From positions 62,001 through 126,000 of the forward strand of contig NZ_LGSS01000010.1 of NCBI RefSeq assembly GCF_001190785.1: a stretch of DNA of 64,000 bases. Direction: 5' to 3'. Below the pieces are notes generated by a model, which was not told where the DNA came from, did not search any database, and was given only the letters and a program-made list of their open reading frames with translations. Below, piece by piece: positions 1 through 9,120 of the stretch; within the stretch, counting starts at the first letter, position 1, and each line of letters starts with the position of its first letter. Source of the DNA: Gottschalkia purinilytica (GTDB lineage: Bacteria > Bacillota > Clostridia > Tissierellales > Gottschalkiaceae). Made by a program: the position numbers and the translations under genes.

Positions 1-1
1 A

Positions 2-1222
2 TATATTCAATCAGAAAGATTAGATATATACAAAAAATATATTGATGATCTAATAGAAAAGGGACATGCATATTATTGTTTCTGTAATAAAGAAAGACTA
101 GATAAAATTAGAGAAGAACAAAAAGAAAAAGGATTAATGCTCGGATATGATGGGTATTGTAGAAATATAAGTATAGAAGAAGCTAAAAAAAGAATAGAAG
201 CTGGAGAAGAATATGTAGTAAGATTAAGGCTTCCAGAGAATAGAGACATAGTATTTAATGACTTAATAAGAGGCGAAATAAGTATAAATACTAGTGATTT
301 AGATGATCAAGTACTTTTGAAATCTGATGGATTTCCTACTTATCATTTAGCAGTAGTTGTAGATGATCATCTTATGAAAATAACACATGTAGTAAGAGGA
401 GAAGAATGGCTTCCATCAGCACCAAAACATGCTTATTTGTTCGAAGCTTTTGGATGGGAAGCGCCAGAATTTGTTCATCTTCCAACTGTACTTAATAAAG
501 AGAAGAAGAAGTTAAGTAAAAGACATGGAGATGTTGCAGTAGAAGACTTTAGAGCAAAAGGATATCTTCCGGAAGGATTAATAAACTACTTGGCATTAGT
601 AGGATGGAGTCCAGAAAATAATCAAGAGTTTTTTACTATGGAAGAGCTTGAAAAGGAATTTTCTTTTGATAGAGTATCTAAAACAGGTGGAGTATTTGAT
701 AAAGATAAGTTAGATTGGGTAAATGGACACTATATCAGAGAAAGTGATATCGAAATATTAACTGAACTAGCTATACCACATTTAATTCAGGCTGGATATA
801 TTACAGAGAATGATGTTGAAAATAGATATGAATGGATCAAAACTTTAGTTTCAATTGTACAGGAAAGATTGTCTTATGTAGGAGAAATATCGGAGAAAGT
901 TAAATTCATATTTAACAATGAAGTTGATTTTGAAATAAAAGAAGCAAGAGAAGTATTAGATGGAGAACAAGTACCTAGTTTGTTAGACGCATTTAAAGAA
1001 GAATTAGAGTTGGTAGATGAAGTTGATGAAGAATTTACTAACGGAATTATGAAAAAGATTCAAAAGAAAACAGGAGTTAAAGGTAAGAATCTATTTATGC
1101 CTATAAGAGTTGCACTTACAGGACAGCAACATGGACCAGAAATGGATAAAATAATATTAGTTTTAGGTAAAGCAAACATACTGGAACGAATAGACTATAT
1201 AAAGAATATAATAATAAAATAA
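2..1222 (+). CDS. gltX: glutamyl-tRNA synthetase, 3' part (5' end outside window)
   Basis: Class I aminoacyl-tRNA synthetase that charges tRNA-Glu in the cytoplasm. The frame is open from base 2, giving 406 visible residues; the catalytic HIGH motif lies before the window. The KMSKS-type signature is present as KLSKRHG at about nt 509-529, and the C-terminal anticodon-binding region ends with the family-typical [16 protein letters not shown] segment. An internal ATG at 137 is not the start, because the upstream codons read as normal GluRS sequence ([18 protein letters not shown]). A Cys transcription unit with its own T-box follows, so gltX probably ends its own transcript. Confidence 0.95.
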   Translation, partial: YIQSERLDIYKKYIDDLIEKGHAYYCFCNKERLDKIREEQKEKGLMLGYDGYCRNISIEEAKKRIEAGEEYVVRLRLPENRDIVFNDLIRGEISINTSDLDDQVLLKSDGFPTYHLAVVVDDHLMKITHVVRGEEWLPSAPKHAYLFEAFGWEAPEFVHLPTVLNKEKKKLSKRHGDVAVEDFRAKGYLPEGLINYLALVGWSPENNQEFFTMEELEKEFSFDRVSKTGGVFDKDKLDWVNGHYIRESDIEILTELAIPHLIQAGYITENDVENRYEWIKTLVSIVQERLSYVGEISEKVKFIFNNEVDFEIKEAREVLDGEQVPSLLDAFKEELELVDEVDEEFTNGIMKKIQKKTGVKGKNLFMPIRVALTGQQHGPEMDKIILVLGKANILERIDYIKNIIIK

Positions 1223-1225
1223 GTA

Positions 1226-1253
1226 TTACAACTTTATAATAAAAGGTTATGAT
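1226..1253 (+). promoter_or_regulatory. candidate sigma-A promoter for the cysE-cysS unit
   Basis: TTACAA (1226-1231), a 16-nt spacer and TATGAT (1248-1253) sit just before the T-box leader. Both hexamers depart from consensus, so this is a moderate call based on position. Confidence 0.4.
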
Positions 1254-1257
1254 AAAG

Positions 1258-1480
1258 CAAAGTAGGCTTATTAAACTTACAGAGATGGATTCTAATAGCT
1301 GAGAGGAATCTTAAGTCAATAATAAGTTGAAGTGCGCTTTTGAACCTCTACCTGAAACTTTAGTAGGGATGGACGTTGGCTACGTTATAGCTTTAAGAGA
1401 AGGGTAAGATTTTACTCAATCAGAGTGGAACCACGATATAAAAGTCGTCTCTGTAATTTTCAGGGATGACTTTTATTTTT
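1258..1480 (+). promoter_or_regulatory. T-box leader, likely tRNA-Cys-responsive
   Basis: The conserved T-box sequence AGAGTGGAACCACG is at 1422-1435. It is followed by an intrinsic terminator: arm AAAGTCgTCtCTG from 1441, loop, complementary arm ending near 1473, then a T-rich tract. The Stem I region (about 1265-1385) contains a TGC triplet at 1333-1335 after a GAAG loop-E-like sequence, which fits a Cys specifier codon. The genes downstream (cysE, cysS) make and use cysteine. Uncharged tRNA-Cys would be expected to stabilise the antiterminator. The element class is secure; the specifier assignment is inferred. Confidence 0.9.
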
Positions 1481-1532
1481 TATTTTTTGGGTGAATAAGG
1501 TATAGTAGTTTGGTTTGGGGAGGTACTGTTTT

Positions 1533-2210
1533 ATGTTTAAGAATTTAAGAGAAGATATTAACGCAATTAAGTCTAGAGATCCTGCCGTAAGAACCAGTAT
1601 AGAAGCGTTGTTATGCTATCCAGGATTACATGCTATAACTATACACAGATTGGCACACTGGTTATACAATAAAAGATTTTTTTTAATAGCAAGGATATTA
1701 TCAAATATATCTAGATTTTTTACAGGAATAGAAATACATCCAGGTGCCAAACTAGGAAAAGGGGTATTTATAGATCATGGTACAGGTGTAGTAATTGGAG
1801 AGACAGCAGAGGTTGGGGAAAATGTTACTATCTATCAAGGTGTTACTTTAGGTGGAACAGGTAAGGATACAGGTAAAAGACATCCTACTATAGGAAAAAA
1901 TGTGGTTGTTAGCAGTGGTGCTAAAGTTCTAGGTCCATTTAAAGTTGGAGATAATTCTAAAATAGGAGCAGGTGCTGTTGTACTAAAAGAAGTTCCACCT
2001 AATTGCACAGTAGTTGGTGTACCTGGGAGAATAGTAATTAAAGATAACAAGAAAGTTGAACCAGAAAAGAAAGAAATGTGTATAAAAGATAAAATAGATT
2101 TAGACCAAGTAGGATTACCAGATCCAGTAGCTCAAGAGATCGATACGCTTAAGAAGAAGATTAAAGACCTTGAGACATATATTGAACAAATGCAAAGGAG
2201 AGATAAATAA
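1533..2210 (+). CDS. cysE: serine O-acetyltransferase
   Basis: Transfers acetyl from acetyl-CoA to L-serine, the first step of cysteine synthesis. The 225-aa protein has the N-terminal helical region ([16 protein letters not shown]) followed by left-handed beta-helix hexapeptide repeats, with catalytic-type His in [12 protein letters not shown] and GKRHPTIG, and a charged C-terminal helix. I chose ATG 1533 because GGGGAGG (1517-1523) lies 9 nt upstream; an upstream TTG at 1515 overlaps that site. The stop shares a base with the cysS ATG, so the two are translationally coupled under the T-box. Confidence 0.93.
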   Translation: MFKNLREDINAIKSRDPAVRTSIEALLCYPGLHAITIHRLAHWLYNKRFFLIARILSNISRFFTGIEIHPGAKLGKGVFIDHGTGVVIGETAEVGENVTIYQGVTLGGTGKDTGKRHPTIGKNVVVSSGAKVLGPFKVGDNSKIGAGAVVLKEVPPNCTVVGVPGRIVIKDNKKVEPEKKEMCIKDKIDLDQVGLPDPVAQEIDTLKKKIKDLETYIEQMQRRDK

Positions 2211-3607
2211 TGAAGCTATATAATACATTAACTAGAACAAAAGAGGAATTTACATCTATTGATCCTAATAAAGTCACAATGTATGTTTGTGGGCCTACAG
2301 TATATAATTATATTCATGTTGGTAATGCTAGGCCACTAATAGTTTTTGATGTTTTAAGAAGATATTTTAAGTACAAAGGATATAATGTAGACTTTTTATT
2401 AAACTTTACTGACATAGATGATAAGTTAATTAAAAAAGCAAATGAAGAGGGTAGTACAGTAAAAGAATTAGCTGATAGATATATAAAAGAGTTTTTAATA
2501 GATTCTAAATCGTTACTTATAGAAGAAGATGAAATAAAACATCCAAAAGCCACAGAACATATAGATGATATAATTAAGTTTGTAGAAGGGCTTATTGAAA
2601 AAGGATATGCTTATGAATCTAATGGAGATGTATATTTTGACATAACTAAGTTGAATGATTATGGAAAGTTATCTAAGAAAAATATAGAGGATTTAGTATC
2701 GGGAGCTAGAGTTGAAATAAGTGAAATAAAAAACAACCCTATGGATTTTGCTCTATGGAAAAATGCCAAACCAGGGGAGCCTGCATGGGAAAGTCCTTGG
2801 GGAAAAGGAAGACCAGGATGGCATATAGAATGTTCAACTATGGCTAGAAAATACTTGGGAGATACTATAGATATACATGCAGGTGGAGAAGACTTAAAGT
2901 TTCCTCACCATGAGAATGAAATAGCTCAAAGTGAAAGTTTGACTGGAAAGTCATTTGCTAACTACTGGCTTCATAATGCTATGATTAATGTTGAAAATCA
3001 GAAAATGTCTAAATCGAAAAATAACTTTTTTACAGTTAGAGAAATAGGAAATGAATATGATTTAGAGGTATTGAGATTTTTTATGCTTTCAGCACATTAT
3101 AGAAAGCCTTTAAACTTTGGAAAAGAAGCTATGAGTCAAGCTAAAAATGGATTAGATAGATTATATATTGGTAAGAAGAATCTAGAAGACTTGATAGAAG
3201 ATAGTGAAGAAAGAGAATTAACAGATATTGATAAGAAAATAAAATTAGATATAGAAAAATATAAAGAAAAATTTATACAGAGCATGGATGATGATATGAA
3301 TACAGCAGATGCTATATCTACATTATTTGAAATAGTAAGATATTCTAATAGTAATTTAAGTAAAGAAAACTCAAAATCTATACTTACTTTAGTGTATAAT
3401 ATATTTAATGAGTTAAGTGATATACTAGGACTTCTTTCAAAAAAAGAAGAACTTTTAGAAGATGAAATTATAGAATTAATTGAAAAAAGAAATGAAGCTC
3501 GTAAAAATAAGGATTACAAGTTAGCAGATGAAATTAGAGATGAATTGAAAGTGAAAAATATAATACTAGAAGACACACCAGACGGTGTGAAATGGAGGAG
3601 AGTATAG
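2210..3607 (+). CDS. cysS: cysteinyl-tRNA synthetase
   Basis: Class I synthetase (465 aa, usual length) that charges tRNA-Cys. HIGH-type motif HVGN lies at residues 36-39 after MYVCGPTVYNY, which carries the first Zn-binding Cys. Further Zn ligands are in GWHIECS and FPHHENE, and KMSKS is at about residues 265-269. It overlaps cysE by one base and is followed 8 nt later by mrnC. Placing it behind a Cys T-box lets low charged tRNA-Cys raise both cysteine supply and charging. Confidence 0.96.
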   Translation: MKLYNTLTRTKEEFTSIDPNKVTMYVCGPTVYNYIHVGNARPLIVFDVLRRYFKYKGYNVDFLLNFTDIDDKLIKKANEEGSTVKELADRYIKEFLIDSKSLLIEEDEIKHPKATEHIDDIIKFVEGLIEKGYAYESNGDVYFDITKLNDYGKLSKKNIEDLVSGARVEISEIKNNPMDFALWKNAKPGEPAWESPWGKGRPGWHIECSTMARKYLGDTIDIHAGGEDLKFPHHENEIAQSESLTGKSFANYWLHNAMINVENQKMSKSKNNFFTVREIGNEYDLEVLRFFMLSAHYRKPLNFGKEAMSQAKNGLDRLYIGKKNLEDLIEDSEERELTDIDKKIKLDIEKYKEKFIQSMDDDMNTADAISTLFEIVRYSNSNLSKENSKSILTLVYNIFNELSDILGLLSKKEELLEDEIIELIEKRNEARKNKDYKLADEIRDELKVKNIILEDTPDGVKWRRV

Positions 3608-3615
3608 CTTAAATA

Positions 3616-4038
3616 ATGGAAGATAATATACTAGATAGATTAACAGCTTTAAATAAGAAATGGACTTTAAGAGATGCTAAAATGTTGTCACCTTTGCAGC
3701 TAGCTTATATAGGAGACTCTGTATATGAAGTTTTAGTTAGAACGTATCTAATAAATACTAAAGATATATCAGTACATGAGCTTCATAAAGAAGCTATAAA
3801 ATTTGTAAAGGCCAAGGCTCAAGCAGATATAGTATTTTCTCTTGAGGATAAACTAACAGAAGAAGAAAAAACTATTGTAAAAAGAGGTAGGAATGCCAAA
3901 TCAGGGACTATCCCTAAAAATGCTAGTTTACATGATTATAAGTATGCTACAGGATTTGAAGCCTTGATTGGATTCCTATATCTTTTAGAAAGAAATGATA
4001 GGATAATGGAACTATTCAAGTATATTATAGAAGAATAG
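3616..4038 (+). CDS. mrnC: Mini-ribonuclease III
   Basis: A 140-aa RNase III-like catalytic domain without a double-stranded RNA-binding domain; the family matures 23S rRNA ends in Gram-positive bacteria. The catalytic-type signature YIGDSVYEVLVR lies near residues 31-42, and the K/R-rich segment KRGRNAKSGTIPKNAS is typical. Its position between cysS and rlmB is the common Firmicutes order. Confidence 0.93.
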   Translation: MEDNILDRLTALNKKWTLRDAKMLSPLQLAYIGDSVYEVLVRTYLINTKDISVHELHKEAIKFVKAKAQADIVFSLEDKLTEEEKTIVKRGRNAKSGTIPKNASLHDYKYATGFEALIGFLYLLERNDRIMELFKYIIEE

Positions 4039-4056
4039 TTTTAAGGGGGAATAAAC

Positions 4057-4830
4057 TTGTCATCAAAACTTAAGGTGAACTTACTAAGATATACAGAAGA
4101 TGGAGAAAAGCTTATAGCTTCATCAGCTAAGCTTTGCTACTCTGCAGTTGGAGTGGACAAGATAGAAGAAAAGCTGGATGATGAGAAAGTTGAAAGCTTT
4201 ATAAAAATGCTTATGTCTGTAGGACATCAATCTCCTATAGAACATATATCTTTTACATTTGCTATAGAAGGAATAAGCAGGACTCTTACACATCAGTTAG
4301 TAAGACATAGAATAGGTTCTTCTTATTCTCAACAGTCTCAAAGATATGTAAAATTAGATCAGTTTGAATATATTATCCCTCCTTCTATTGAAAATGTAAA
4401 AGAAGCTAAAGAGCTTTTTATAAAAGCTATGGAAGAAGATCAAAAATATTATGATAAAATATCAGATATTTTATTTAAAAAGCATTATGAAAGATTAATA
4501 AATCAAGGATATAAAGAAGAGAAAGCACGTAAAGAAGCAGAGAAGATGAGCATAGAAGATGCAAGATACATATTTCCTAATGCTTGTGAAACTAAAATAA
4601 TAGTTACAATGAATGCTAGAGCTTTATTTAATTTCTTTGAACATAGATGCTGTGAAAGGGCTCAATGGGAAATAAGATCACTTGCAACTGAGATGCTTAG
4701 ACAAGTAAGACATGTTGCTCCTACTTTATTCCAATATGCCGGACCACCATGTGTACAAGGTCCTTGTACAGAGGGGAAAATGACTTGTGGAAAAATAAAG
4801 GAAGTAAGGGAAAAATTTAAATCACTTTAG
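4057..4830 (+). CDS. thyX: FAD-dependent thymidylate synthase
   Basis: Makes dTMP from dUMP with FADH2 and methylene-tetrahydrofolate. The ThyX signature appears as [15 protein letters not shown] near residues 83-97 and the C-terminal [13 protein letters not shown] segment is typical. Length is 257 aa. It starts at TTG 4057 with AAGGGGGA 6 nt upstream. The C-terminal tail carries four Cys ([17 protein letters not shown]), common in clostridial versions. No thyA is seen in the window. Confidence 0.95.
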   Translation: MSSKLKVNLLRYTEDGEKLIASSAKLCYSAVGVDKIEEKLDDEKVESFIKMLMSVGHQSPIEHISFTFAIEGISRTLTHQLVRHRIGSSYSQQSQRYVKLDQFEYIIPPSIENVKEAKELFIKAMEEDQKYYDKISDILFKKHYERLINQGYKEEKARKEAEKMSIEDARYIFPNACETKIIVTMNARALFNFFEHRCCERAQWEIRSLATEMLRQVRHVAPTLFQYAGPPCVQGPCTEGKMTCGKIKEVREKFKSL

Positions 4831-4877
4831 CTTAAGTCACATATATGTGAGATGTAAGCAAAAATAGAGGTGAAATC

Positions 4878-5621
4878 ATGGAAAATTTAGAAAACTATAT
4901 AGAAGGTCGTAATCCTGTTATAGAAGCATTAAAGTCTGAAAGAAGCATAGAAAAAATATTAATATCTAAAAGTGCTAATAAGGGATCTATTAATAAGATA
5001 ATAGGAATGGCAAAAGATAAAAGAATAGTTATTCAGTATGTTGAGAAGTCAAAATTAGATTCTTTATCAGATACAAACTCTCATCAAGGTGTTATAGCAA
5101 TAGTATCTCCTTATTCATATAAAACTGTAGATGATATTTTAGAGTTTGCTGAGAGTAAGAATGAAGATCCATTTATTATAATTCTTGATGAAATAGAAGA
5201 CCCACATAACTTAGGTGCCATAATTCGTACAGCAGAATGTGCTGGAGCACATGGAGTTATAATACCAAAAAGAAGATCAGCAGGAATTACACCTACTGTA
5301 ATAAAAACATCAGCAGGAGCAGTTGAGTATATACCAGTAGCAAAAGTATCAAATATTAGCTCTGTTATAGAAGAGTTAAAAATTAAAGGCATATGGATAT
5401 ATGGGGCTCATATGGAAGGTGAATACTATTACGAAAAAGACTTGAAAGGCCCTATCGGGCTAGTTATAGGTAGTGAAGGAAAAGGAATAGGAAGACTGGT
5501 AAAAGAAAAGTGTGATTTTCTAATAAAAATACCTATGGCTGGAAAAGTATCATCTTTAAATGCTTCTGTCGCTACATCTATAGTGGCATATGAGGTTGTA
5601 AGACAGAGGAGACTAGATTAA
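4878..5621 (+). CDS. rlmB: 23S rRNA (guanosine-2'-O-)-methyltransferase, TrmH/SpoU family
   Basis: A 247-aa SPOUT methyltransferase with an N-terminal substrate-binding domain beginning EGRNPVIEALKS. The three family motifs are present: DEIEDPHNLGAIIRTAE near 96-112, GLVIGSEGKGIG near 196-207, and IPMAGKVSSLNASVA near 218-232. The knotted C-terminal domain binds S-adenosylmethionine. RlmB methylates G2251 of 23S rRNA in E. coli; the specific target here is inferred from family and synteny. Confidence 0.9.
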   Translation: MENLENYIEGRNPVIEALKSERSIEKILISKSANKGSINKIIGMAKDKRIVIQYVEKSKLDSLSDTNSHQGVIAIVSPYSYKTVDDILEFAESKNEDPFIIILDEIEDPHNLGAIIRTAECAGAHGVIIPKRRSAGITPTVIKTSAGAVEYIPVAKVSNISSVIEELKIKGIWIYGAHMEGEYYYEKDLKGPIGLVIGSEGKGIGRLVKEKCDFLIKIPMAGKVSSLNASVATSIVAYEVVRQRRLD

Positions 5622-5625
5622 TGAT

Positions 5626-6147
5626 ATGAAGGGTATGCATAAAGAATATCTGTTTGTAGATGGATATAATATAATAAACGCTTGGGAAGACTTAAGAGAG
5701 TTAAGTAATATAAGCTTAGAGTCAGCTAGAAATGAGCTTGTTGAAATTATGGCAGAGTATCAAAGTTATACTGGTATTAAAGTAACTATAGTGTTTGATG
5801 CACACTTGGTAAAAGGAAGTAGTGAAAAAAAAGAAAAAATAAAGGGTGTAGAAATTATATACACAAAGGAAAAAGAAACTGCTGATCACTATATAGAAAA
5901 AATACTAGACTCTATCGGTAGAACTAAAAAAGTACGGGTTGCTACATCTGATTGGGTAGAACAACAGATAGTAATGGGTAGAGGTGGAACGAGAGTATCA
6001 GCAAGAGAATTAAAATTAGAAATAGGCCAGCATAAGGAAGCTATAAGAAGAAAAAATATCAAGCTAAATGAATCTAATGATCTAATTATAGGAAGGCTAG
6101 ATAAAGAGACTTTAGAGAAGCTTGAAAAATGGGGAAAGAATAGCTAA
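5626..6147 (+). CDS. rae1: NYN-domain ribosome-associated endoribonuclease (YacP/Rae1 family)
   Basis: A 173-aa NYN/PIN-like nuclease. The N-terminus YLFVDGYNIINAWEDL has the acidic residue and N that bind metal, with VFDAHLVKG and ATSDWVEQQ supplying the further conserved Asp residues. In B. subtilis Rae1 cuts mRNA in the ribosomal A site. The start could be ATG 5626 or ATG 5635; GAGGAGA at 5606-5612 is the only good ribosome-binding site. It sits 4 nt after rlmB, the usual order before sigH. Confidence 0.88.
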   Translation: MKGMHKEYLFVDGYNIINAWEDLRELSNISLESARNELVEIMAEYQSYTGIKVTIVFDAHLVKGSSEKKEKIKGVEIIYTKEKETADHYIEKILDSIGRTKKVRVATSDWVEQQIVMGRGGTRVSARELKLEIGQHKEAIRRKNIKLNESNDLIIGRLDKETLEKLEKWGKNS

Positions 6148-6152
6148 ATTAC

Positions 6153-6182
6153 TTGACTGATAGAAGTTCATTAATATATAAT
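6153..6182 (+). promoter_or_regulatory. candidate sigma-A promoter for sigH
   Basis: TTGACT (6153-6158), an 18-nt spacer and a perfect TATAAT (6177-6182) precede sigH by about 50 nt. This would give sigH a transcript separate from the upstream RNA-processing genes. Confidence 0.6.
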
Positions 6183-6234
6183 ATGAATTATAAGTTCAAG
6201 GGGGACTTTAACTAATTACTGGAGGGGATGTTTT

Positions 6235-6882
6235 GTGGCCTTAAGCGTACAAAAGGAAACATTAATAGAAACTTATGAAGAATTAAAAGATGAAGTAATT
6301 GTTGAAGATGCTAAAAATGGTAATTCTATGGCCTTAGAGTATCTTATCAAGAAGTATAAGAACTTTGTAAGGGCCAAGGCGAGATCTTATTTTTTAATTG
6401 GGGCAGATAAAGAAGATATAATTCAAGAAGGGATGATAGGATTATATAAAGCTATCCGCGACTATAATCAAGACAAGCTTACTTCTTTTAGAGCGTTTGC
6501 AGAACTTTGCATAACACGACAAATCATAACAGCTATAAAAACAGCTACACGACAGAAACATATACCGCTTAATTCATATGTTTCACTGAATAAACCTATA
6601 TATGATGAGGAATCAGATAGAACTCTACTTGATGTCTTAACTGGAGTTAAGATTACTGACCCAGAAGAATTAATAATAAGTAGAGAAGAACTAAGAAATA
6701 TTGAAAGTAAAATTGGGGAAATATTAAGTGACTTAGAATGGGAAGTATTGATTTCATACCTACAAGGTAAATCATATCAAGAGATAGCAGTAGACTTAAA
6801 AAGACATGTGAAATCTATTGATAATGCGCTTCAAAGAGTTAAACGAAAACTAGAGAGATACTTGGAAGTAAGAGATTTATAA
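6235..6882 (+). CDS. sigH: RNA polymerase sigma factor SigH (sporulation/transition state)
   Basis: A sigma-70 family factor of 215 aa, near the length of B. subtilis SigH (218 aa). Region 2 is visible as EDIIQEGMIGLYKAIRDY with the following SFRAFAELCITRQIITAI helix, and region 4 as the helix-turn-helix segment SYQEIAVDLKRHVKSIDNAL. GTG start with GGAGGGG about 8 nt upstream. SigH directs early sporulation genes, consistent with cwlD elsewhere in the window. Confidence 0.93.
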   Translation: MALSVQKETLIETYEELKDEVIVEDAKNGNSMALEYLIKKYKNFVRAKARSYFLIGADKEDIIQEGMIGLYKAIRDYNQDKLTSFRAFAELCITRQIITAIKTATRQKHIPLNSYVSLNKPIYDEESDRTLLDVLTGVKITDPEELIISREELRNIESKIGEILSDLEWEVLISYLQGKSYQEIAVDLKRHVKSIDNALQRVKRKLERYLEVRDL

Positions 6883-6920
6883 AAATGTATATAAAGTAAA
6901 ATTACAGTAACTTTTTGCAG

Positions 6921-6949
6921 TTGACATTAAACTATGCAAGTAGTAAAAT
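6921..6949 (+). promoter_or_regulatory. sigma-A promoter for tRNA-Thr/tuf
   Basis: Consensus TTGACA (6921-6926), a 17-nt spacer and TAAAAT (6944-6949) end 16 nt before the tRNA. There is no strong terminator between the tRNA and tuf, so both are probably on one transcript. Confidence 0.75.
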
Positions 6950-6965
6950 ATCTAGGTGGCGAAAT

Positions 6966-7041
6966 GCCCACGTAGCTCAGTAGGTGGAGCACTTGCATGG
7001 TAAGCAAGAGGTCACCGGTTCAAGTCCGGTCGTGGGCTCCA
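6966..7041 (+). tRNA. tRNA-Thr (anticodon GGT)
   Basis: A 76-nt cloverleaf: acceptor GCCCACG/CGTGGGC, D arm GCTC...GAGC, anticodon stem CTTGC/GCAAG with loop ATGGTAA (anticodon GGT), T arm ACCGG-TTCAAGT-CCGGT, and encoded CCA at 7039-7041. It lies 124 nt upstream of tuf. A tRNA-Thr(GGU) also precedes tufB in E. coli. Confidence 0.97.
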
Positions 7042-7165
7042 TATTAAATACATAAATGGAACGCCTAAACTTAAATACTTTGAATTTTGATAAAAATGAC
7101 TGTTGAGATAGTCATTATTATGTTTTATAAATTGTAAGAGCCTATAAGTGTAAGGAGGAGTAAAA

Positions 7166-8359
7166 ATGGGAAAAGCAAAATTTGAAAGAAATAAGCCACA
7201 CGTAAACATAGGAACAATAGGACACGTTGACCACGGTAAAACAACATTAACAGCAGCAATCACAATCGTATTAAACAAAAGATTTGGAACAGGAGAAGGA
7301 GTAGCATACGATAATATAGATAAAGCTCCAGAAGAAAGAGAAAGAGGAATAACAATATCAACATCACACGTTGAATATGAAACAGATGCTAGACACTATG
7401 CACACGTAGACTGTCCAGGCCATGCTGACTACGTAAAGAACATGATTACAGGAGCAGCACAAATGGACGGAGCTATCTTAGTATGTTCAGCAGCAGATGG
7501 TCCAATGCCACAAACAAGAGAGCATATATTACTATCAAAACAAGTAGGAGTACCTAAAATAGTAGTATTCTTAAACAAAGCAGACATGGTAAACGACGAA
7601 GAACTAATCGAACTAGTAGAAATGGAAGTAAGAGAATTATTAAGCGAATATGAATTCGATGGAGATAACACACCAATCGTAGTAGGATCAGCATTAAAAG
7701 CAGTAGAAGATCCAGACGGAGAATGGGGAGACAAAATCGTAGAATTAATGAAAGTAGTAGACGAAACAATCCCAACACCAGAAAGAGATACAGACAAAAC
7801 ATTCTTAATGCCAGTAGAAGACGTATTCTCAATTACAGGTAGAGGAACAGTTGCAACAGGAAGAGTAGAAAGAGGAGTATTAAAAGTACAAGATAACTTA
7901 GAAATCATAGGATTAACAGAAGAATCAAGAACAGTAGTATGTACAGGAATTGAAATGTTCAGAAAGTTATTAGACGAAGCGCAAGCAGGAGATAACATAG
8001 GAGCATTATTAAGAGGTGTGCAAAGAGACGAGATCGAAAGAGGTCAAGTATTAGCAAAACCAGGAACAATAACACCACATACAAAATTTAAGTCAGAAGT
8101 ATACGTATTAGGAAAAGAAGAAGGTGGAAGACATACACCATTCTTTGATGGATACAGACCACAATTCTACTTCAGAACAACAGACGTAACAGGATCAATC
8201 AAATTAAATGAAGGCGTAGAAATGGTAATGCCAGGAGATAACGCAACATTCACAATAGAATTAATAACACCAATTGCGATGGAAGAAGGATTAAGATTCG
8301 CTATTCGTGAAGGTGGTAGAACAGTAGGAGCTGGAGTAGTTACTGAGATCTTAGGATAA
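7166..8359 (+). CDS. tuf: elongation factor Tu, copy 1
   Basis: GTPase that delivers aminoacyl-tRNA to the ribosome; 397 aa, full length. G1 is GHVDHGKTT near residues 19-27, G3 DCPGHADY, G4 NKAD, G5 GSALKA; the switch region has RERGITI. Domains 2 and 3 follow. The coding sequence matches copy 2 (23517-24710) base for base wherever I compared it, while the flanks differ, which indicates gene conversion. Codon use is A-ending with more C-ending His/Asp/Asn codons than its neighbours, as expected for high expression. Confidence 0.98.
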   Translation: MGKAKFERNKPHVNIGTIGHVDHGKTTLTAAITIVLNKRFGTGEGVAYDNIDKAPEERERGITISTSHVEYETDARHYAHVDCPGHADYVKNMITGAAQMDGAILVCSAADGPMPQTREHILLSKQVGVPKIVVFLNKADMVNDEELIELVEMEVRELLSEYEFDGDNTPIVVGSALKAVEDPDGEWGDKIVELMKVVDETIPTPERDTDKTFLMPVEDVFSITGRGTVATGRVERGVLKVQDNLEIIGLTEESRTVVCTGIEMFRKLLDEAQAGDNIGALLRGVQRDEIERGQVLAKPGTITPHTKFKSEVYVLGKEEGGRHTPFFDGYRPQFYFRTTDVTGSIKLNEGVEMVMPGDNATFTIELITPIAMEEGLRFAIREGGRTVGAGVVTEILG

Positions 8360-8386
8360 TTTTATGATTTATCTATATAGATGAAT

Positions 8387-8414
8387 AGACTAGGTCTTTT
8401 GACCTAGTCTTTTT
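8387..8414 (+). terminator. intrinsic terminator after tuf copy 1
   Basis: Perfect 10-bp stem AGACTAGGTC (8387-8396)/GACCTAGTCT (8401-8410) with TTTT loop, followed by TTTT. Confidence 0.93.
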
Positions 8415-8560
8415 AAAAGCATTATTTGATTAAAAGTCAAGGATTATGTTAAAACTATACTATTAGTATAGGTAAAAAAGCTACTTTTTAACTTAAATTT
8501 GGTAGTGATGAAATAGGTCTTATGGAGTATTGATTGCATGCCTATATATGTAGTTTTTTA

Positions 8561-8589
8561 TTGACATATAAAATGATTTATGATAATTT
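8561..8589 (+). promoter_or_regulatory. candidate sigma-A promoter for rpmG-secE-nusG
   Basis: Perfect TTGACA (8561-8566) with TAATTT (8584-8589) at a 17-nt spacer; GATAAT at 8582 (15-nt spacer) is an alternative -10. About 90 nt of leader follows before rpmG. Between the tuf terminator and this promoter (8415-8560) I see no gene. Confidence 0.6.
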
Positions 8590-8679
8590 ATATAAAGTGG
8601 TATAGTCATCTTTGGGTTAATCTGCCCTGATGCAGTTACTTATATATAGAAGTGGTCTAATATGTAGGAGGTGTTCACA

Positions 8680-8829
8680 GTGAGAAATAAAGTTACATTA
8701 GCATGTACAGAGTGTAAGCAAAGAAACTACGACACTATGAAAAATAAAAAAAATGATCCAGATAGAATAGAAATGAAAAAATACTGTAAATTCTGTCGTA
8801 CTCATACACTCCATAAAGAAACTAAGTAA
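8680..8829 (+). CDS. rpmG: 50S ribosomal protein L33
   Basis: A 49-aa protein starting at GTG 8680 with GTAGGAGGTG upstream. It begins [19 protein letters not shown] and ends near [15 protein letters not shown]. The two CxxC pairs (CTEC, CKFC) mark the zinc-binding form of L33. It precedes secE and nusG, the usual bacterial order. Confidence 0.95.
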   Translation: MRNKVTLACTECKQRNYDTMKNKKNDPDRIEMKKYCKFCRTHTLHKETK

Positions 8830-8864
8830 TATATTAAATTCGTGTAAAAGGGATGTGAAGTGGG

Positions 8865-9077
8865 ATGTCGGCTCAAACTAACACAGAAAAAGGAATGAAC
8901 AAGAGAGCTGGATTTTTTAAGGGAGTAAAAGCAGAATTAAAAAAAGTAACTTGGCCAACGAAAAAAGAACTAATTAATGATACAATAATTGTATTAGTAA
9001 TGTGTACAATAGTATCTTTAATAGTGTGGCTCATAGATACAGGATTACATCGTTTATTGTCATTGATATTAAGATAA
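8865..9077 (+). CDS. secE: preprotein translocase subunit SecE
   Basis: A 70-aa SecE with a single C-terminal membrane segment (about residues 43-65, TIIVLVMCTIVSLIVWLI) and the conserved amphipathic helix GVKAELKKVTWPTKKEL just before it. It clamps SecY (encoded at 34379) in the SecYEG channel. ATG 8865 follows a GGGATGTGAAGTGGG purine-rich stretch. nusG follows at once. Confidence 0.95.
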   Translation: MSAQTNTEKGMNKRAGFFKGVKAELKKVTWPTKKELINDTIIVLVMCTIVSLIVWLIDTGLHRLLSLILR

Positions 9078-9084
9078 TATGATG

Positions 9085-9120
9085 AAGGAGGTAGAGACCT
9101 TTAAAGGTCTTGAAAATATG
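9085..9120 (+). promoter_or_regulatory. nusG ribosome-binding site separated from its start by a hairpin
   Basis: AAGGAGG (9085-9091) lies 26 nt before the likely nusG ATG (9118), too far for direct use. Between them is the perfect palindrome AGACCTTTAAAGGTCT (9095-9110), which can fold as a 6-bp stem with a 4-nt loop. If folded, the effective spacing from the Shine-Dalgarno to ATG 9118 becomes about 10 nt. The palindrome is seen; the function is inferred. Confidence 0.55.

Noticed and set aside
7429-7998. Minus-strand open frame opposite tuf copy 1 (and its twin at 23780-24349)
   Set aside because: Lies wholly inside a highly conserved gene, has no ribosome-binding site and arises from codon bias; a shadow.
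8561-8600. TATAAA at 8591 as the -10 for TTGACA 8561
   Set aside because: Spacer of 24 nt is too long.
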